DNA of 64,000 nucleotides, taken from contig JAUJND010000001.1 of assembly GCA_030446505.1 (NCBI GenBank), forward strand, positions 62,001 through 126,000, in the 5' to 3' direction. This DNA comes from Chroococcidiopsidaceae cyanobacterium YX2bin18 (GTDB lineage Bacteria; Cyanobacteriota; Cyanobacteriia; Cyanobacteriales; Chroococcidiopsidaceae). Position numbers and translations under genes: made by a program. Below, piece after piece: positions 9,194 through 17,958 of this stretch. The notes beneath the pieces were generated by a model that saw only the letters and a list, made by a program, of their open reading frames with translations, ran no database searches and had not been told where the DNA came from. The stretch's first letter is position 1; each line of letters opens with the position of its first letter.

Positions 9194-9945
9194 GGCGTTG
9201 CATAATAGAGGTATGAATGGAGGGAAGCGTCAATGCAATGTCCAGAGTGCCAATCAACGCATATCCGCAAGAATGGAATCAAGCGAGGTAAACAAAACCA
9301 CATTTGTGTAGATTGTGGGCGACAATTCGTTGAACGTGATGAGACATCGAGAGGCTACAGCGATGAAGTCAAAGAGGAATGCTTGAAAATGTACGTCAAT
9401 GGCATGGGTTTTCGTGGAATTGAACGGGTTAAAGGGGTGCATCACACTACCGTAATTTACTGGGTCAAGCAAGTAGGAGAAAATCTCCCCGATGCCTACG
9501 CTCCAGAAATGATTCCCGAAGTCGGAGAACTGGATGAATTGGAAACCTTCGTTGGCTCGAAAAACAAAATCTGGCTCTGGACGGCAGTAAATCACTTCAG
9601 TTCAGGAATTTTAGGTTGGGTGTTAGGCGACCATAGTGCAAAAACTTTTGAGCCACTATGGGCAATTGTGAGACCATGGCAATGTTACTTCTATGTTACG
9701 GATGGATGGTCTGTTTATCCTGGCTTTATTCCAGCGGGAGATCAGATTGTGAGCAAGACTTACATGACGCGGGTTGAGAGTGAAAACACAAGGTTGAGAC
9801 ACTATCTTGCTCGGCTACATCGCAAGACCCTTTGCTATTCAAGTCAGAGCAGATGCTGAGGCACTCAATCCGATTGTTACTTCACTATCTCAAATTCTGG
9901 GATGTCCCTGTTCCTCATTGATTCATACTTTCATTCAGCAACGCC
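9194..9945 (+). mobile_element. IS1-family insertion sequence
   Basis: A 752-bp element is bounded by short terminal repeats: GGCGTTGC at the left end and GCAACGCC, its reverse complement, at the right. It is flanked by the 11-bp direct repeat GTGAACCTGAA. Its length matches IS1 elements of about 770 bp. The single transposase ORF carries one frameshift near its end, so this copy may no longer move unless that is a sequence error. Confidence 0.88.
9233..9921 (+). pseudogene. IS1-family transposase, C-terminal frameshift
   Basis: The protein opens with a zinc-finger-like CPEC and CVDCGRQF pair, followed by a helix-turn-helix region, as in IS1 InsA. The catalytic part shows ELDELETFVG, then VTDGWSVYPGFI and VESENTRLRHYLARLHRKT, which fit the IS1 D-D-E residues. 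Both halves lie in one ORF, as in many cyanobacterial IS1 elements. After LCYS one base seems lost; the next frame continues SEQMLRHSIRLLLHYLKFW to a stop at 9921. The usual InsB end is therefore present but out of frame. Confidence 0.88.
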
Positions 9946-10316
9946 GTGAACCTGAACAACGTTTTTCAGAACCATGTTAAAGATGGTGTTGATTTCTTAT
10001 ACGACGGCTTCAATGTTTCGGGAAGCTGCCAGACCTTCGCTGACCAAGGTAAATGGAACACAAGATTTTGGGCTTTCCTCGGTCGGACTAACACAACGTG
10101 TCTGTACAACCCCAGCCGAACGACAATTACAGGCAGCACTGGTATGCGCTTTGCCAGCCAGCTGGATCGTACTGCGGTGTACAAACCGATGTCTACTACA
10201 ACCGCCACAAAACGATCGGCAAGGCAAATGGAGCGATTGTTGATCAAACCAACTTCGGCGGCTCTAGCGGTTGTTTGGGTGCGCTTTTCATCAAGAAGCA
10301 GATCGTCCGCTACTAA

Positions 10317-10672
10317 AGTTTCGACTCCCCACTAGCTTTAGTTAGGATTACCTAAGTTGGGAGCGATCGCCATAGTTGGATAAATGTAATGCTGAATATT
10401 CCGCGCGATCGCCCTTTGGAAGCTTTATAGGTGCGATCGCCTTAGCAACTGCCTTAGAGTTTTCAATGTTACATAGTCACTCCAACTAAACCTACTCTGC
10501 TGCTGATGTTCATGGCGTTGATAGGTTGTCGGCTCTTAAAGTACCTGTTTGCTGAGACGTAGTTCTAATGATAAAAAAGTTGCTAAAAGCGACTATTATT
10601 TCTTTGCTGCTATCTAAAAGTGACTCTTTCTAGAACCAGACTATAAGCCTACTCCTTTTGTTTGCGTTTCTT
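10317..10672. other. Intergenic with several HIP1 sites
   Basis: No gene is seen. Three GCGATCGC-type sites lie within about 80 bases (near 10362, 10405 and 10433). HIP1 is an abundant cyanobacterial genome signature, so this close spacing is notable but not unique. Confidence 0.5.
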
Positions 10673-11316
10673 TTAGGAACTAGTTTCCTGGTTCTGTTCT
10701 TCAATCGTGGAACTCCAGTCACCGTTCTCTACCCCCAGCAAGCTTGTTTGCGGAGATCCAGCGTCTCTCTGCAACTCATTGAACAGCGTTGTATCAGCCA
10801 TCGCTTTGCGGAGTTTGAGCTTTTTCTCTTCGTAGGCGTTGCGCTCCTCTGCTAACATTGTTGCCCGTGCTGCTTCTCCTACGGTGCTAGCCCACTGACT
10901 CGGCTCAGCGTTACCAGGAGGGAGGCTATTGAGGTTGCTTAGCCAGGCGTGGCGCACCTCCTCCATTGCATCACGTTTTGGGTACTTGAATGTCTGTACT
11001 TTTACAAAAGCACAGGTCTCAGTACCGTTAACAACCAGATGAGCTTTGAGGGCAAGCAGGATATTGCGTGAGTAGCCGATGTATTGGGTGCGACCTGCTG
11101 TATCAACACAGCGTACACACCTGCAACCTTGGTGTTTGCCGGGTGCTTTAGCCAAGTTTCAAGGGGTAACACTGCTTCTGCGTCACTGTCAAGGCTAGGA
11201 GTTGCATTTATCTCATTAGGAGTATGCTCGTCATTGGAGTGATACAAAAAGTCATGGAGTCCCCGGTGTGCTTCCGGAACATTTTGGTGTTCGATTGACA
11301 CGTTCTTTTTATCCAT
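10673..11316 (-). pseudogene. GIY-YIG-like nuclease-fold protein, frameshifted
   Basis: Two overlapping minus-strand ORFs make one protein. The first part (from ATG 11316) ends PLETWLKHPANTKVAGVYAVL. A single-base shift near 11100 leads into DTAGRTQYIGYSRNILLALKAHL in the second ORF. The pair AGVYAV and TQYIGYSR fits the GIY and YIG strands of that nuclease fold. The rest, with VRHAWLSNLNSLPPGN and a charged helical tail, is not recognised. Without the shift the product would be about 214 residues. Whether the indel is real is unknown. Confidence 0.6.
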
Positions 11317-11417
11317 CTTGTTAAAAGTTGAGTTATCTTCAGCCCTTGCTAGCCTAAAAACATAACGGCAAACACGGGAGCTATAAATGAGAATTCCCCT
11401 ACTGATGCTCCCACATT

Positions 11418-11594
11418 TTAGCGTTGCAACAGCTTAATCGCTGAGTTGTAGGTAGTGCTATTAGCGCGATCGCCCTGCTTGTAGTTGGGATGACTCTGTT
11501 TACCCGGCACTAAAAACAAAGTCTTACCTGGAGCGCTGCTCAAATACTCTAGTACAGGAGGGTAGCAATCTATACTCTGAATTCGGATATCTTC
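11418..11594 (-). other. Orphan coding-like tail after the SLH gene
   Basis: Directly after the SLH gene's TAA, in the same frame, 58 codons stay open: SIDCYPPVLEYLSSAPGK, LFLVPGKQSHPNY and AIKLLQR, then TAA at 11418. It reads like a genuine protein end, but has no ATG or usual start and no recognised family. It may be the tail of a lost or fused gene. Confidence 0.35.
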
Positions 11595-12215
11595 TTAGCG
11601 TGCTTGTTGTTCCAAATATTTACTTAATGCATAAGCCATATCCCCACGAGTCATCGGCTGCAAAGGGTTAATGTTGTTTTGTTGATCTGTATTGACAAAA
11701 CCTTCATTTAAAGCAGTAGCTAAAGATTTTCTTGCCCAAGCAGGGATAGATGCTACATCCGGATATTTGGCTAAAATTGCTTCAACAGTATTATCGGGGA
11801 ACTGAAACACGCCATAAGCTTGAGCAAAAATAGCAAAGGCTTCTGCTCTAGTTATCTTCTGGTTAGGAAAAAACATATCCCCCCGATAGCCTTTCATAAT
11901 GCCAGTTTTTAGGACTGTCTGGATGTCCTCAAAGTAAGCGTAAGTGTTTGGTACATCTTGCACTTCAATCAAAGTTTCTTGATTTGCAGCTGCTCTTTTG
12001 TCTAATTGAAATGCTTTAACTAAAATTGAGGCAAGTTCTGCACGACTAAGCAGTAGTTCTGCATGAAACTGTCCATCTGCAAGGTTAGACATCAAGCCAG
12101 TAGTAAGCACTTGCTCGATAGGATCAGACAAGGGTTGCACAGGTTGGGCTTGAGCTTGAATAATTACTGAACCTTGAAGTACTACAACTAGGCAAAGGGT
12201 AATAGCATGGTGCAT
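11595..12215 (-). CDS. SLH-domain secreted protein
   Basis: The product is about 206 residues with a signal peptide ending VIIQAQAQ and then SLH-type repeats, which anchor proteins to cell-wall polymers. Repeat signatures are LLSRAELASILVKAF, KITRAEAFAIFAQAYGV and PMTRGDMAYALSKYL, each an R-A/G-E/D helix start. Short SLH proteins of this kind are common in cyanobacteria and may be envelope proteins without an enzyme domain. I chose the ATG at 12215; the tracked GTG at 12227 adds only four residues. An open coding-like tail continues in frame after the stop. Confidence 0.8.
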   Translation of the reverse strand: MHHAITLCLVVVLQGSVIIQAQAQPVQPLSDPIEQVLTTGLMSNLADGQFHAELLLSRAELASILVKAFQLDKRAAANQETLIEVQDVPNTYAYFEDIQTVLKTGIMKGYRGDMFFPNQKITRAEAFAIFAQAYGVFQFPDNTVEAILAKYPDVASIPAWARKSLATALNEGFVNTDQQNNINPLQPMTRGDMAYALSKYLEQQAR

Positions 12216-12372
12216 AACTAAAATCACTTCTAACCCGTTATCACTTTACAAAAACTCTGCTCGAATGCTGTTCGCCGAATTCAGTTTAATCAAAGTAATC
12301 AATAGCACAGTTAATCTAAGTCTTGTGACTTGTGACAAAGTTGTGTGAACAACTTAAAAGATAAATCTCCTA

Positions 12373-13059
12373 ATGGCATCCGATATCCAGCTACTTCCTC
12401 GCCTCCATGCTAAATCAGTACGAGAGAATGGCAACCAATACTATGTGAATATCAAGGGTGATCGCCTCCCTAGTGTGACAACAATCCTTAATGCCACCAA
12501 ACCGCAAGCAGATCGAGATCGATTGTTTAACTGGCGACAACGGGTTGGGACAAATGAAGCAAACCGCATTTCCGGAACCGCCAGCCGTCGCGGAACGCAA
12601 ACCCATAAGCAGATTCAACGCTACCTCCAAGGTTTAGATACCCCTTGTCCTGAAGCCAGCCGCCCATATTGGCAAAGTATAGAACCAGTTTTGCAAAATA
12701 TCGACGCTGTGCGGCTAATTGAAAGCCCGGTTTTTCACTATGAGATGAGTTATGCCGGGATAGTGGATTGCGTTGCTAGTTACCAGGGCATTCCCTGTAT
12801 CTGTGAGTGGAAAACGGCAGATAAACCCAAGGGTTCTGTTGAACGTTTGTATGAGTATCCGCTGCAATTATCAGCGTATCTAGGAGCAGTTAATCAGTAT
12901 TATCAGGATTATGGGATTAAGCTAAATCATGCCCTGCTGGTTGTAGCAATTCCAGAGTTGCCAGCTGAAGTGTTTTTGTTTGAGCAATTAGCGATGGAAG
13001 ATTACTGGCAGCAGTGGCTGGGAAGAGTCGCTGAATATTGGAAACGCAGAACGCGTTAG
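12373..13059 (+). CDS. PD-(D/E)XK nuclease-family protein (MGME1/Cas4-like fold)
   Basis: The 228-residue protein resembles RecB-like exonucleases. After a start with PSVTTILNATKP and a helix containing RRGTQTHKQIQRYLQG, where the conserved H/E region sits, it has AGIVDCVASYQGIPCICEWKTA, which supplies the Asp and Glu-x-Lys of the PD-(D/E)XK core. It ends with YPLQLSAYLGAVNQ, which matches the QxxxY motif. The substrate is likely DNA. Two further plus-strand genes follow, 45 bases on and again closely spaced, so they may form an operon. Its cellular job is not known to me. Confidence 0.75.
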   Translation: MASDIQLLPRLHAKSVRENGNQYYVNIKGDRLPSVTTILNATKPQADRDRLFNWRQRVGTNEANRISGTASRRGTQTHKQIQRYLQGLDTPCPEASRPYWQSIEPVLQNIDAVRLIESPVFHYEMSYAGIVDCVASYQGIPCICEWKTADKPKGSVERLYEYPLQLSAYLGAVNQYYQDYGIKLNHALLVVAIPELPAEVFLFEQLAMEDYWQQWLGRVAEYWKRRTR

Positions 13060-13104
13060 CGCCAGCTTGATGTGTAACTCTTAAAGTAGGTACTAATAAT
13101 AATT

Positions 13105-13635
13105 ATGTCTAATTCTCCTTTAGAAGTTCCGGTAACGTTTGAGCAGGCGATCGCTCAAACACAAGCTTTAATATCTCAAGCAGAAGTAGAAGAATCACCA
13201 GAACTAGCAGTAGTGATCGCCGAGTTAGTCAAAACTGAAACTGGTGCCAGAGGATTTTTAGCTACTTATATCAAATCAGAATCAATAGCAGATAATCCCT
13301 CAATAACTGTGGTTCAAGCATTGAAGTCAAATCCAAATGTTGTAGAAGATTTAATTGTTAAAAATTTAGCAATGTCAGTAGCACAGGTAGTTTTCCATCG
13401 CCGAAATCACAAAGAAGATCTGGCTGAGGCTTCAGAACAAGTGCGTCAGCGTACAGCCCGATTGATAAAACTAGTTAATATGCCTGCTGTTTACGATTGC
13501 TCCGAAAAACTATTGGCAAGTGCCACAACAGGAGAAGGCAGCTACAAAGACTTTCTAGAACGCTGGGGTTATGATGCTGAACAACGGCAGGTAATCTGTA
13601 AAGCATTACAGCAAGTAATCTCTGAGCCGAGATAA
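13105..13635 (+). CDS. Conserved protein of unknown function
   Basis: This 176-residue soluble, mostly helical and acidic protein has no domain I recognise. Distinctive stretches are VIAELVKTETGARGFLATYI, VFHRRNHKEDLAEASEQVR and FLERWGYDAEQRQVICKALQQ. There is no signal peptide or membrane segment. It lies between the nuclease gene and the TPR gene on the same strand with short gaps, so the three are probably expressed together. The frame is clean and codon use matches its neighbours. Confidence 0.7.
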   Translation: MSNSPLEVPVTFEQAIAQTQALISQAEVEESPELAVVIAELVKTETGARGFLATYIKSESIADNPSITVVQALKSNPNVVEDLIVKNLAMSVAQVVFHRRNHKEDLAEASEQVRQRTARLIKLVNMPAVYDCSEKLLASATTGEGSYKDFLERWGYDAEQRQVICKALQQVISEPR

Positions 13636-13679
13636 CAATCAAGACCAATTATCATCCCTTGCTCCTTGTTGGAGGCATA

Positions 13680-15533
13680 ATGTCGGATACCTCAGTGCGC
13701 GATCGCTACTTAGCCTTAATTGACCAAATTGTTCAAGCTACCCTCAAGGGACAAATTCGCTCTAAAGAGCAGGTTTATCAACTGCTACAAGATGTTACAC
13801 CAGGCACGGGAGAAATATTTGAGCGCTGTTTAGCGGAGCGAATAGACACAACTCAGCAGCAAAAAGACACGCAAACCGATGAGTTGAAGCAAGCAAAAGC
13901 GATCCGTAGCTTCCGCGCGCTTACAAACTATTCAGTCAGAGTGGAGCGGCGACAGTTGCAAAATCAAGTGTCTGACACACTGTCACTAGCTCGGCAAACA
14001 ATTACAACCGCACCAGGCGATCGCCTGACAGCGTTGTTGCAAGTTATCGACCCGAATCGCACACCCAGATTAAGCTTAGAGCAACTCCAGCAACTTGCTA
14101 AAGCGCTATCAAGTTCTGACCCTGAAGACAAAGAATTGCAGCAACTAGCAGCGGGCTTAACTTCAGGTTTAGGATCATGGCAGAGACTACAAGAATACTT
14201 AGTCAGCTGGATGTACGAACAGAAAGGAGTACTTGGTTTTGAGGGTGTACCAGGACAACGCAGTCCTTGGGCGATTTGGGCAACTCAGGTAAATAGTACC
14301 AGTATCCAATCACTGTTTCAGACTTTAGCTTTGAACCAGTCGGTAGCTGAGTGGACAAGTCAGCAGCGTCATCTTACTCTGAGTGACTGGGTGGAAATAG
14401 CCGTAGTTATGCAGTGCTTGCAACAAGGGCTGGTTAGCTGGTTTGATCAACAGGCTTACGATCCCAAAGTCGGAGCAAAACTATCAATTTCTACCTTTTT
14501 GACTTTTGCTGTGATTTGGTCTGAGTTAGCTAATGGTTTTAGTATGGCAAGTTCTGCTAGTGACTCTAACCGCTTCACCAATGGTTGTTTTCAGATTACA
14601 TTACAGATCCTCAGAAGTTTTGCCCAACAGAATTACTTTCCTCTTTATGGCGGCATTTTTGCATCTTTTAGTGGCGATAATTTGCGCTCTGCCCTCAACT
14701 ACCTAGATGAACCTCTACGCCAAGTCGAAGGTACTCAAGAAAAAGCGCGGATTCTAACTTTACTAGGCTATTCTCTCCGGGCTTTGGGGCAGTTAGAAGC
14801 AGCAAAAACATTTCAGGAGCAAGCATTGGAGATTGCACGTGCAGCAGGCGATCGCGCTTGTGAAATTGCTAACTTAAATCACCTTAGCCGTGCCTGTGTC
14901 GCTCAAAAAGACTATGAAATGGCAATTAGCTACAGTCAACGTGCCTTAATTCTGGCGCGTCAATCTGGCGATCGCTTAGGAGAAGCTAATGCGCTAGCTA
15001 ATCTTGGCTACAGTGAGGTGTTTCAGGCGCAACAATCGGAACATACTGAATCAGAGGTATATGAAACAGCAATTCATTACCTGCAACAAGGGTTACAGTT
15101 ATCACAGCGATTGGGCGATAACCAAAGCCAGGCTTTATGTTGCAGCAGTTTGGGGATTGCTTATTTAGTTCTCTCCCAACCCGAAGCCGCAATTCCTTAC
15201 CTAGAATCGGGCTTACAAGCTGCTCAATTCTCAGGTGACTTATATCTTCAAGGGCTGAATCTAGCTTCCTTGGCAGAAGCGTACTACGGTCAGCAAAACA
15301 TTGAGAAAGCTATCTATACAAGCAGCTTGGGTATGTATCTCCTAGAGCAAATTGCCTCTCCCCAGTGGCGACAAGCGGCAGGATTACTCACGATTTTGCA
15401 GGGACAAATGGGAGGTGAAGCTTTTGCGGCTTTACTTAAACAGTCTCGTCCGCAAATTATTAAAGTTATTGGCATAGATGGCTATGACTATATTCCCCAA
15501 TTATTAGAAGAATATAGGCGATCGCTCCTGTGA
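13680..15533 (+). CDS. Tetratricopeptide-repeat protein
   Basis: The 617-residue product starts at the ATG at 13680, which has GGAGG eight bases upstream; the tracked start at 13659 is too early. The first 330 residues are helical and of unknown type, with Gln-rich stretches. From about residue 340 there are tandem TPR units, for example ALGQLEAAKTFQEQALEIARAAGDRA, then MAISYSQRALILARQSGDRLGEANALANLGY and a similar block around IHYLQQGLQLSQRLGDNQSQAL. TPRs bind other proteins. It probably forms an operon with the two genes upstream. No transmembrane segment or enzyme motif was seen. Confidence 0.8.
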   Translation: MSDTSVRDRYLALIDQIVQATLKGQIRSKEQVYQLLQDVTPGTGEIFERCLAERIDTTQQQKDTQTDELKQAKAIRSFRALTNYSVRVERRQLQNQVSDTLSLARQTITTAPGDRLTALLQVIDPNRTPRLSLEQLQQLAKALSSSDPEDKELQQLAAGLTSGLGSWQRLQEYLVSWMYEQKGVLGFEGVPGQRSPWAIWATQVNSTSIQSLFQTLALNQSVAEWTSQQRHLTLSDWVEIAVVMQCLQQGLVSWFDQQAYDPKVGAKLSISTFLTFAVIWSELANGFSMASSASDSNRFTNGCFQITLQILRSFAQQNYFPLYGGIFASFSGDNLRSALNYLDEPLRQVEGTQEKARILTLLGYSLRALGQLEAAKTFQEQALEIARAAGDRACEIANLNHLSRACVAQKDYEMAISYSQRALILARQSGDRLGEANALANLGYSEVFQAQQSEHTESEVYETAIHYLQQGLQLSQRLGDNQSQALCCSSLGIAYLVLSQPEAAIPYLESGLQAAQFSGDLYLQGLNLASLAEAYYGQQNIEKAIYTSSLGMYLLEQIASPQWRQAAGLLTILQGQMGGEAFAALLKQSRPQIIKVIGIDGYDYIPQLLEEYRRSLL

Positions 15534-15579
15534 CTGTGCGTGATTGAGTGGTGGCAATACCTAAATAAAGCAACTCAAC

Positions 15580-15606
15580 ACCCCCTGACTAACAGGGGGT
15601 TTATTA
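15580..15606 (+). terminator. Intrinsic terminator after the TPR gene
   Basis: ACCCCCTG at 15580-15587 pairs exactly with CAGGGGGT at 15593-15600 around a five-base loop, followed by TTATTATT. Confidence 0.85.
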
Positions 15607-15846
15607 TTGTTGACAGCTTTAAAATATTTTGATACGGCAAATACAACTTACCTTTTTACGGTTCACCACACTACTTTCATATCTTTCTTTAATTAAATTA
15701 CTAATAGAGAGAAGAAAAGCATAAAAGCTTCTCTCTAAAAAGATTAGAGGTTCTGTAATTGGGTAGATGCCTGAAGCCTCTAAATACCTTTCTTCACTTT
15801 GTTCAACTACCAAAAAAGTTATTCAGATTAAGGAGAGTATTGAGAT
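15607..15846. other. Promoter region of the hsp20 gene
   Basis: This AT-rich stretch leads to the Hsp20 gene and includes AAGGAGAG about 11 bases before its ATG. I looked for a CIRCE element (TTAGCACTC-N9-GAGTGCTAA) and did not find one. The minus-strand ORF here looks like chance. Confidence 0.4.
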
Positions 15847-16386
15847 ATGGCACTAATACGTTGGGAACCATTCCGAGAAGTAGAAACGCTACGTCGTCAA
15901 ATGAATCAACTGTTTTACGATCTAGCAGAAGCTAATAGTAGTGAATCAGATATTTCTCAATCAAAACGAACAGCATGGGTTCCTGCTGTTGAACTACAAG
16001 ACAAAGGTTCTGAGTTGCTGTTAAGAGCCGAAATTCCGGGTGTAGAGGGCAAAGACCTGGATATTCAAGTAACTCAAGATGCAGTTTCAATTGCTGGTGA
16101 GCATCGTTATGAGAAACGGTCTGAATCTAATGGTAACTTTCGTTCAGAATTCCGTTATGGCAGCTTCCAAAGAGTAATTCCTTTACCAGCCAAAGTACAG
16201 AATCAGCAAGTCAAAGCAGACTTGAAGGACGGGATTTTAACGCTAAATTTACCAAAACTGCAAGAAGAGCAGAATAAGGTGTTTAAGGTGAATCTTGGTC
16301 AATCTCAAAGTGCAGCTTCTCTAGAAGCTGGTAATGGTAACGGACAAAGCACTGCATTAGAACAGAGCGTTGAAACTACTTCATAA
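15847..16386 (+). CDS. Hsp20/alpha-crystallin small heat-shock protein
   Basis: Small heat-shock proteins bind unfolding proteins without ATP and hold them for refolding. The 179-residue protein begins MALIRWEPFREVETLRRQMNQLF, the standard cyanobacterial HspA start. The alpha-crystallin domain spans about residues 45-150, with ELLLRAEIPGVEGKDLDIQV, RSEFRYGSFQRVIPLP and the terminal LKDGILTLNLPK. A longer than usual Gln/Ser/Asn-rich tail follows, and I see no I/V-x-I/V motif in it. It is a single-gene unit between two terminators. Confidence 0.93.
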   Translation: MALIRWEPFREVETLRRQMNQLFYDLAEANSSESDISQSKRTAWVPAVELQDKGSELLLRAEIPGVEGKDLDIQVTQDAVSIAGEHRYEKRSESNGNFRSEFRYGSFQRVIPLPAKVQNQQVKADLKDGILTLNLPKLQEEQNKVFKVNLGQSQSAASLEAGNGNGQSTALEQSVETTS

Positions 16387-16443
16387 CGTTTGTGTTCTTG
16401 GATTTAGAAGTTGCTTTTCTGTGTTAGGTAAGTTTTGATATCC

Positions 16444-16476
16444 ACCCCAGCTGAGTTAATTGGCTGGGGTTTTTAG
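16444..16476 (+). terminator. Intrinsic terminator after hsp20
   Basis: ACCCCAGC at 16444-16451 pairs with GCTGGGGT at 16463-16470, followed by TTTTTAG. Confidence 0.85.
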
Positions 16477-16606
16477 TTTAAAAGTATAGGATAAGAAAGA
16501 GGCGAGTCCTCACGAGCAAGTCGCTGGAGGCAGCATCACACCTCCCCTCGGTTATGACAATACCTCGTACCCACAGCGCGAAACCTGTTTTGAAATTGCC
16601 AAGTCT

Positions 16607-17083
16607 ATGCATTTAAACAAGTCAGTTACCTATTTCAGCGAACATGAGGTTTACCCTTGTCCGATTTGCCTCTACGGTCAAATTTCCCCGCTGTCACTGA
16701 TGGATGCTATGGCTTGTGACTCTTGCCGCCACATTTTCACCACTGACATAGAGAAACAACAAATTAAGATGGCGGATAGACAACCACCGCTGATTTGGCG
16801 CTGGAATGGCAAGAAGTGGGCAGAAGCGCACATAGAGGGAGTAATGGGTTGGGGTTATTGGTTAGGAGGTATTGCTTTTGTGATCCTTCCAACTACTATA
16901 CTGGGGCTGACAGTTTATACCAGACCTCCGATTCCTGGTAGTACCTTAGCTTGGCTACCAACTGTTTGGACTGGATTAGCCTTTTTATTGCATCTAGCGA
17001 TTATAGTTTGGCTAGTGATTGAGTTTTATGAATTTCCAATTTGGGCTTACTTGAAATCCAAGCGGCATTTGTTTGGGCGATGA
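16607..17083 (+). CDS. Small membrane protein with N-terminal zinc-ribbon-like cysteines
   Basis: The 158-residue protein has two CxxC pairs near its start, YPCPICLYG and CDSCRHIF, about 18 residues apart, which suggests a bound zinc. Two membrane helices follow: WLGGIAFVILPTTILGLTVY and WTGLAFLLHLAIIVWLVIEF. Between the two parts lies PPLIWRWNGKKWAEAHIEG, a Trp-rich stretch. I do not know the family or function. It stands alone between the hsp20 terminator and the convergent DUF1823 gene. Confidence 0.65.
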   Translation: MHLNKSVTYFSEHEVYPCPICLYGQISPLSLMDAMACDSCRHIFTTDIEKQQIKMADRQPPLIWRWNGKKWAEAHIEGVMGWGYWLGGIAFVILPTTILGLTVYTRPPIPGSTLAWLPTVWTGLAFLLHLAIIVWLVIEFYEFPIWAYLKSKRHLFGR

Positions 17084-17248
17084 CAGATCAAGTCATACCA
17101 AAGCTTGATTGCAAATGACCACAGGAAGTGAATGAGATGATGCTGGCAAACTGTTATTATGCAGCCCATCGCGCATATTGATGTTGATTGTAAATTTGCG
17201 CGAGGTAATTCAAATTTTGACCTGTGACGTAATGGTGTCATAGAGCAT

Positions 17249-17611
17249 TTAATTACCAGATTTCATATAGCTCAATAACCAATTCGCTGCCGTTGCTCGA
17301 CGAGTCTGCCGAGGTCCAAACTCGCCTACCTTGTAACCTGCAAATCCCAGCTGTTTCAACAACTGTTTATTCTCCGTAGGAATCGAACGAGTCAGCTTTA
17401 CCGTTGCAGGGCGACTATTAATGAAATCTGGCGGTTCTGGATACTCATCCCACCATTCTGGTGCAACCTCTGTAGCGTCCCAGAAATTAGCTGATACATT
17501 GTAGCGATAACCCAGGCAGTGCCAGACTAGCTGATTCACTGTAGGATCATCAATTTGATCATTCAGAATAGCCCAGATTGTTTCTGTATTGAGTGGCGGT
17601 AGGTTAGACAT
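17249..17611 (-). CDS. DUF1823 family protein
   Basis: This 120-residue soluble protein matches the cyanobacterial and plastid family DUF1823 along its whole length. Recognisable stretches are LPPLNTETIWAILNDQIDD, NQLVWHCLGYRY, EYPEPPDFINSRPATVKLTR and the end GPRQTRRATAANWLLSYM. The function is unknown. I start at the ATG at 17611; the tracked ORF's TTG at 17620 adds three residues not usual for the family. Confidence 0.85.
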   Translation of the reverse strand: MSNLPPLNTETIWAILNDQIDDPTVNQLVWHCLGYRYNVSANFWDATEVAPEWWDEYPEPPDFINSRPATVKLTRSIPTENKQLLKQLGFAGYKVGEFGPRQTRRATAANWLLSYMKSGN

Positions 17612-17958
17612 TGTAAGCAAACTGAGGCTGTTGGAGGATATCTTGAGATTACACCTCCGTGATTCTAGGAGCCAGGCTCAGAAGTTGTAGGGTTTTTTCA
17701 CGCAGTTTACCCATAGCATGAATTTTATTATGCCCAGTCCAAGTTACGTTACTAGGCTACATTGCACCCTCAATCTTAGTTGGAGGACAATATAACACTA
17801 CCAACATACTGTCCATTAGCTAGCTTCTGTGACACCAAAGAAAAGAACAGCTTGGTTTGGCTCAGATCTTACTGGTAGTTGTATGCCTAATCTTTGTTCT
17901 ATCTCAAAGTTAGTTGCATTCAGGAGCAGCAAAAGCTTCCTTTAAGTAACAGTGCGCT
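17612..17958. other. Intergenic, nothing recognised
   Basis: No gene or clear hairpin is seen between the DUF1823 gene and the end of the DUF697 GTPase gene. It should include the DUF1823 promoter. Confidence 0.4.

Larger units (their letters stand above)
8760..10316 (+). pseudogene. Secreted cysteine-containing protein, split by IS1
   Basis: The gene starts with a signal peptide (QWLLSLVAGASIVLPFAQIPQAQS) and encodes a secreted protein with several cysteines. Its frame runs to RTYLVNL at 9193, where an IS1-family element is inserted. After the element the duplicated VNL resumes as NNVFQNHVKDGVDFLYDGFNVSGSC, so exact removal of the IS and one target copy restores the frame. A further indel near 10150 moves the end into another frame (SYCGVQTDVYYNRHK to GGSSGCLGALFIKKQ), stopping at 10316. 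I do not recognise the family. Confidence 0.75.

Noticed and set aside
10362-10440. Repeated GCGATCGC copies as a possible CRISPR or iteron array
   Set aside because: They are HIP1 octamers, which are spread over the whole window with irregular spacing, so no array exists.
15607-15846. A CIRCE element before the hsp20 gene
   Set aside because: No TTAGCACTC-N9-GAGTGCTAA or near match was found on either strand.
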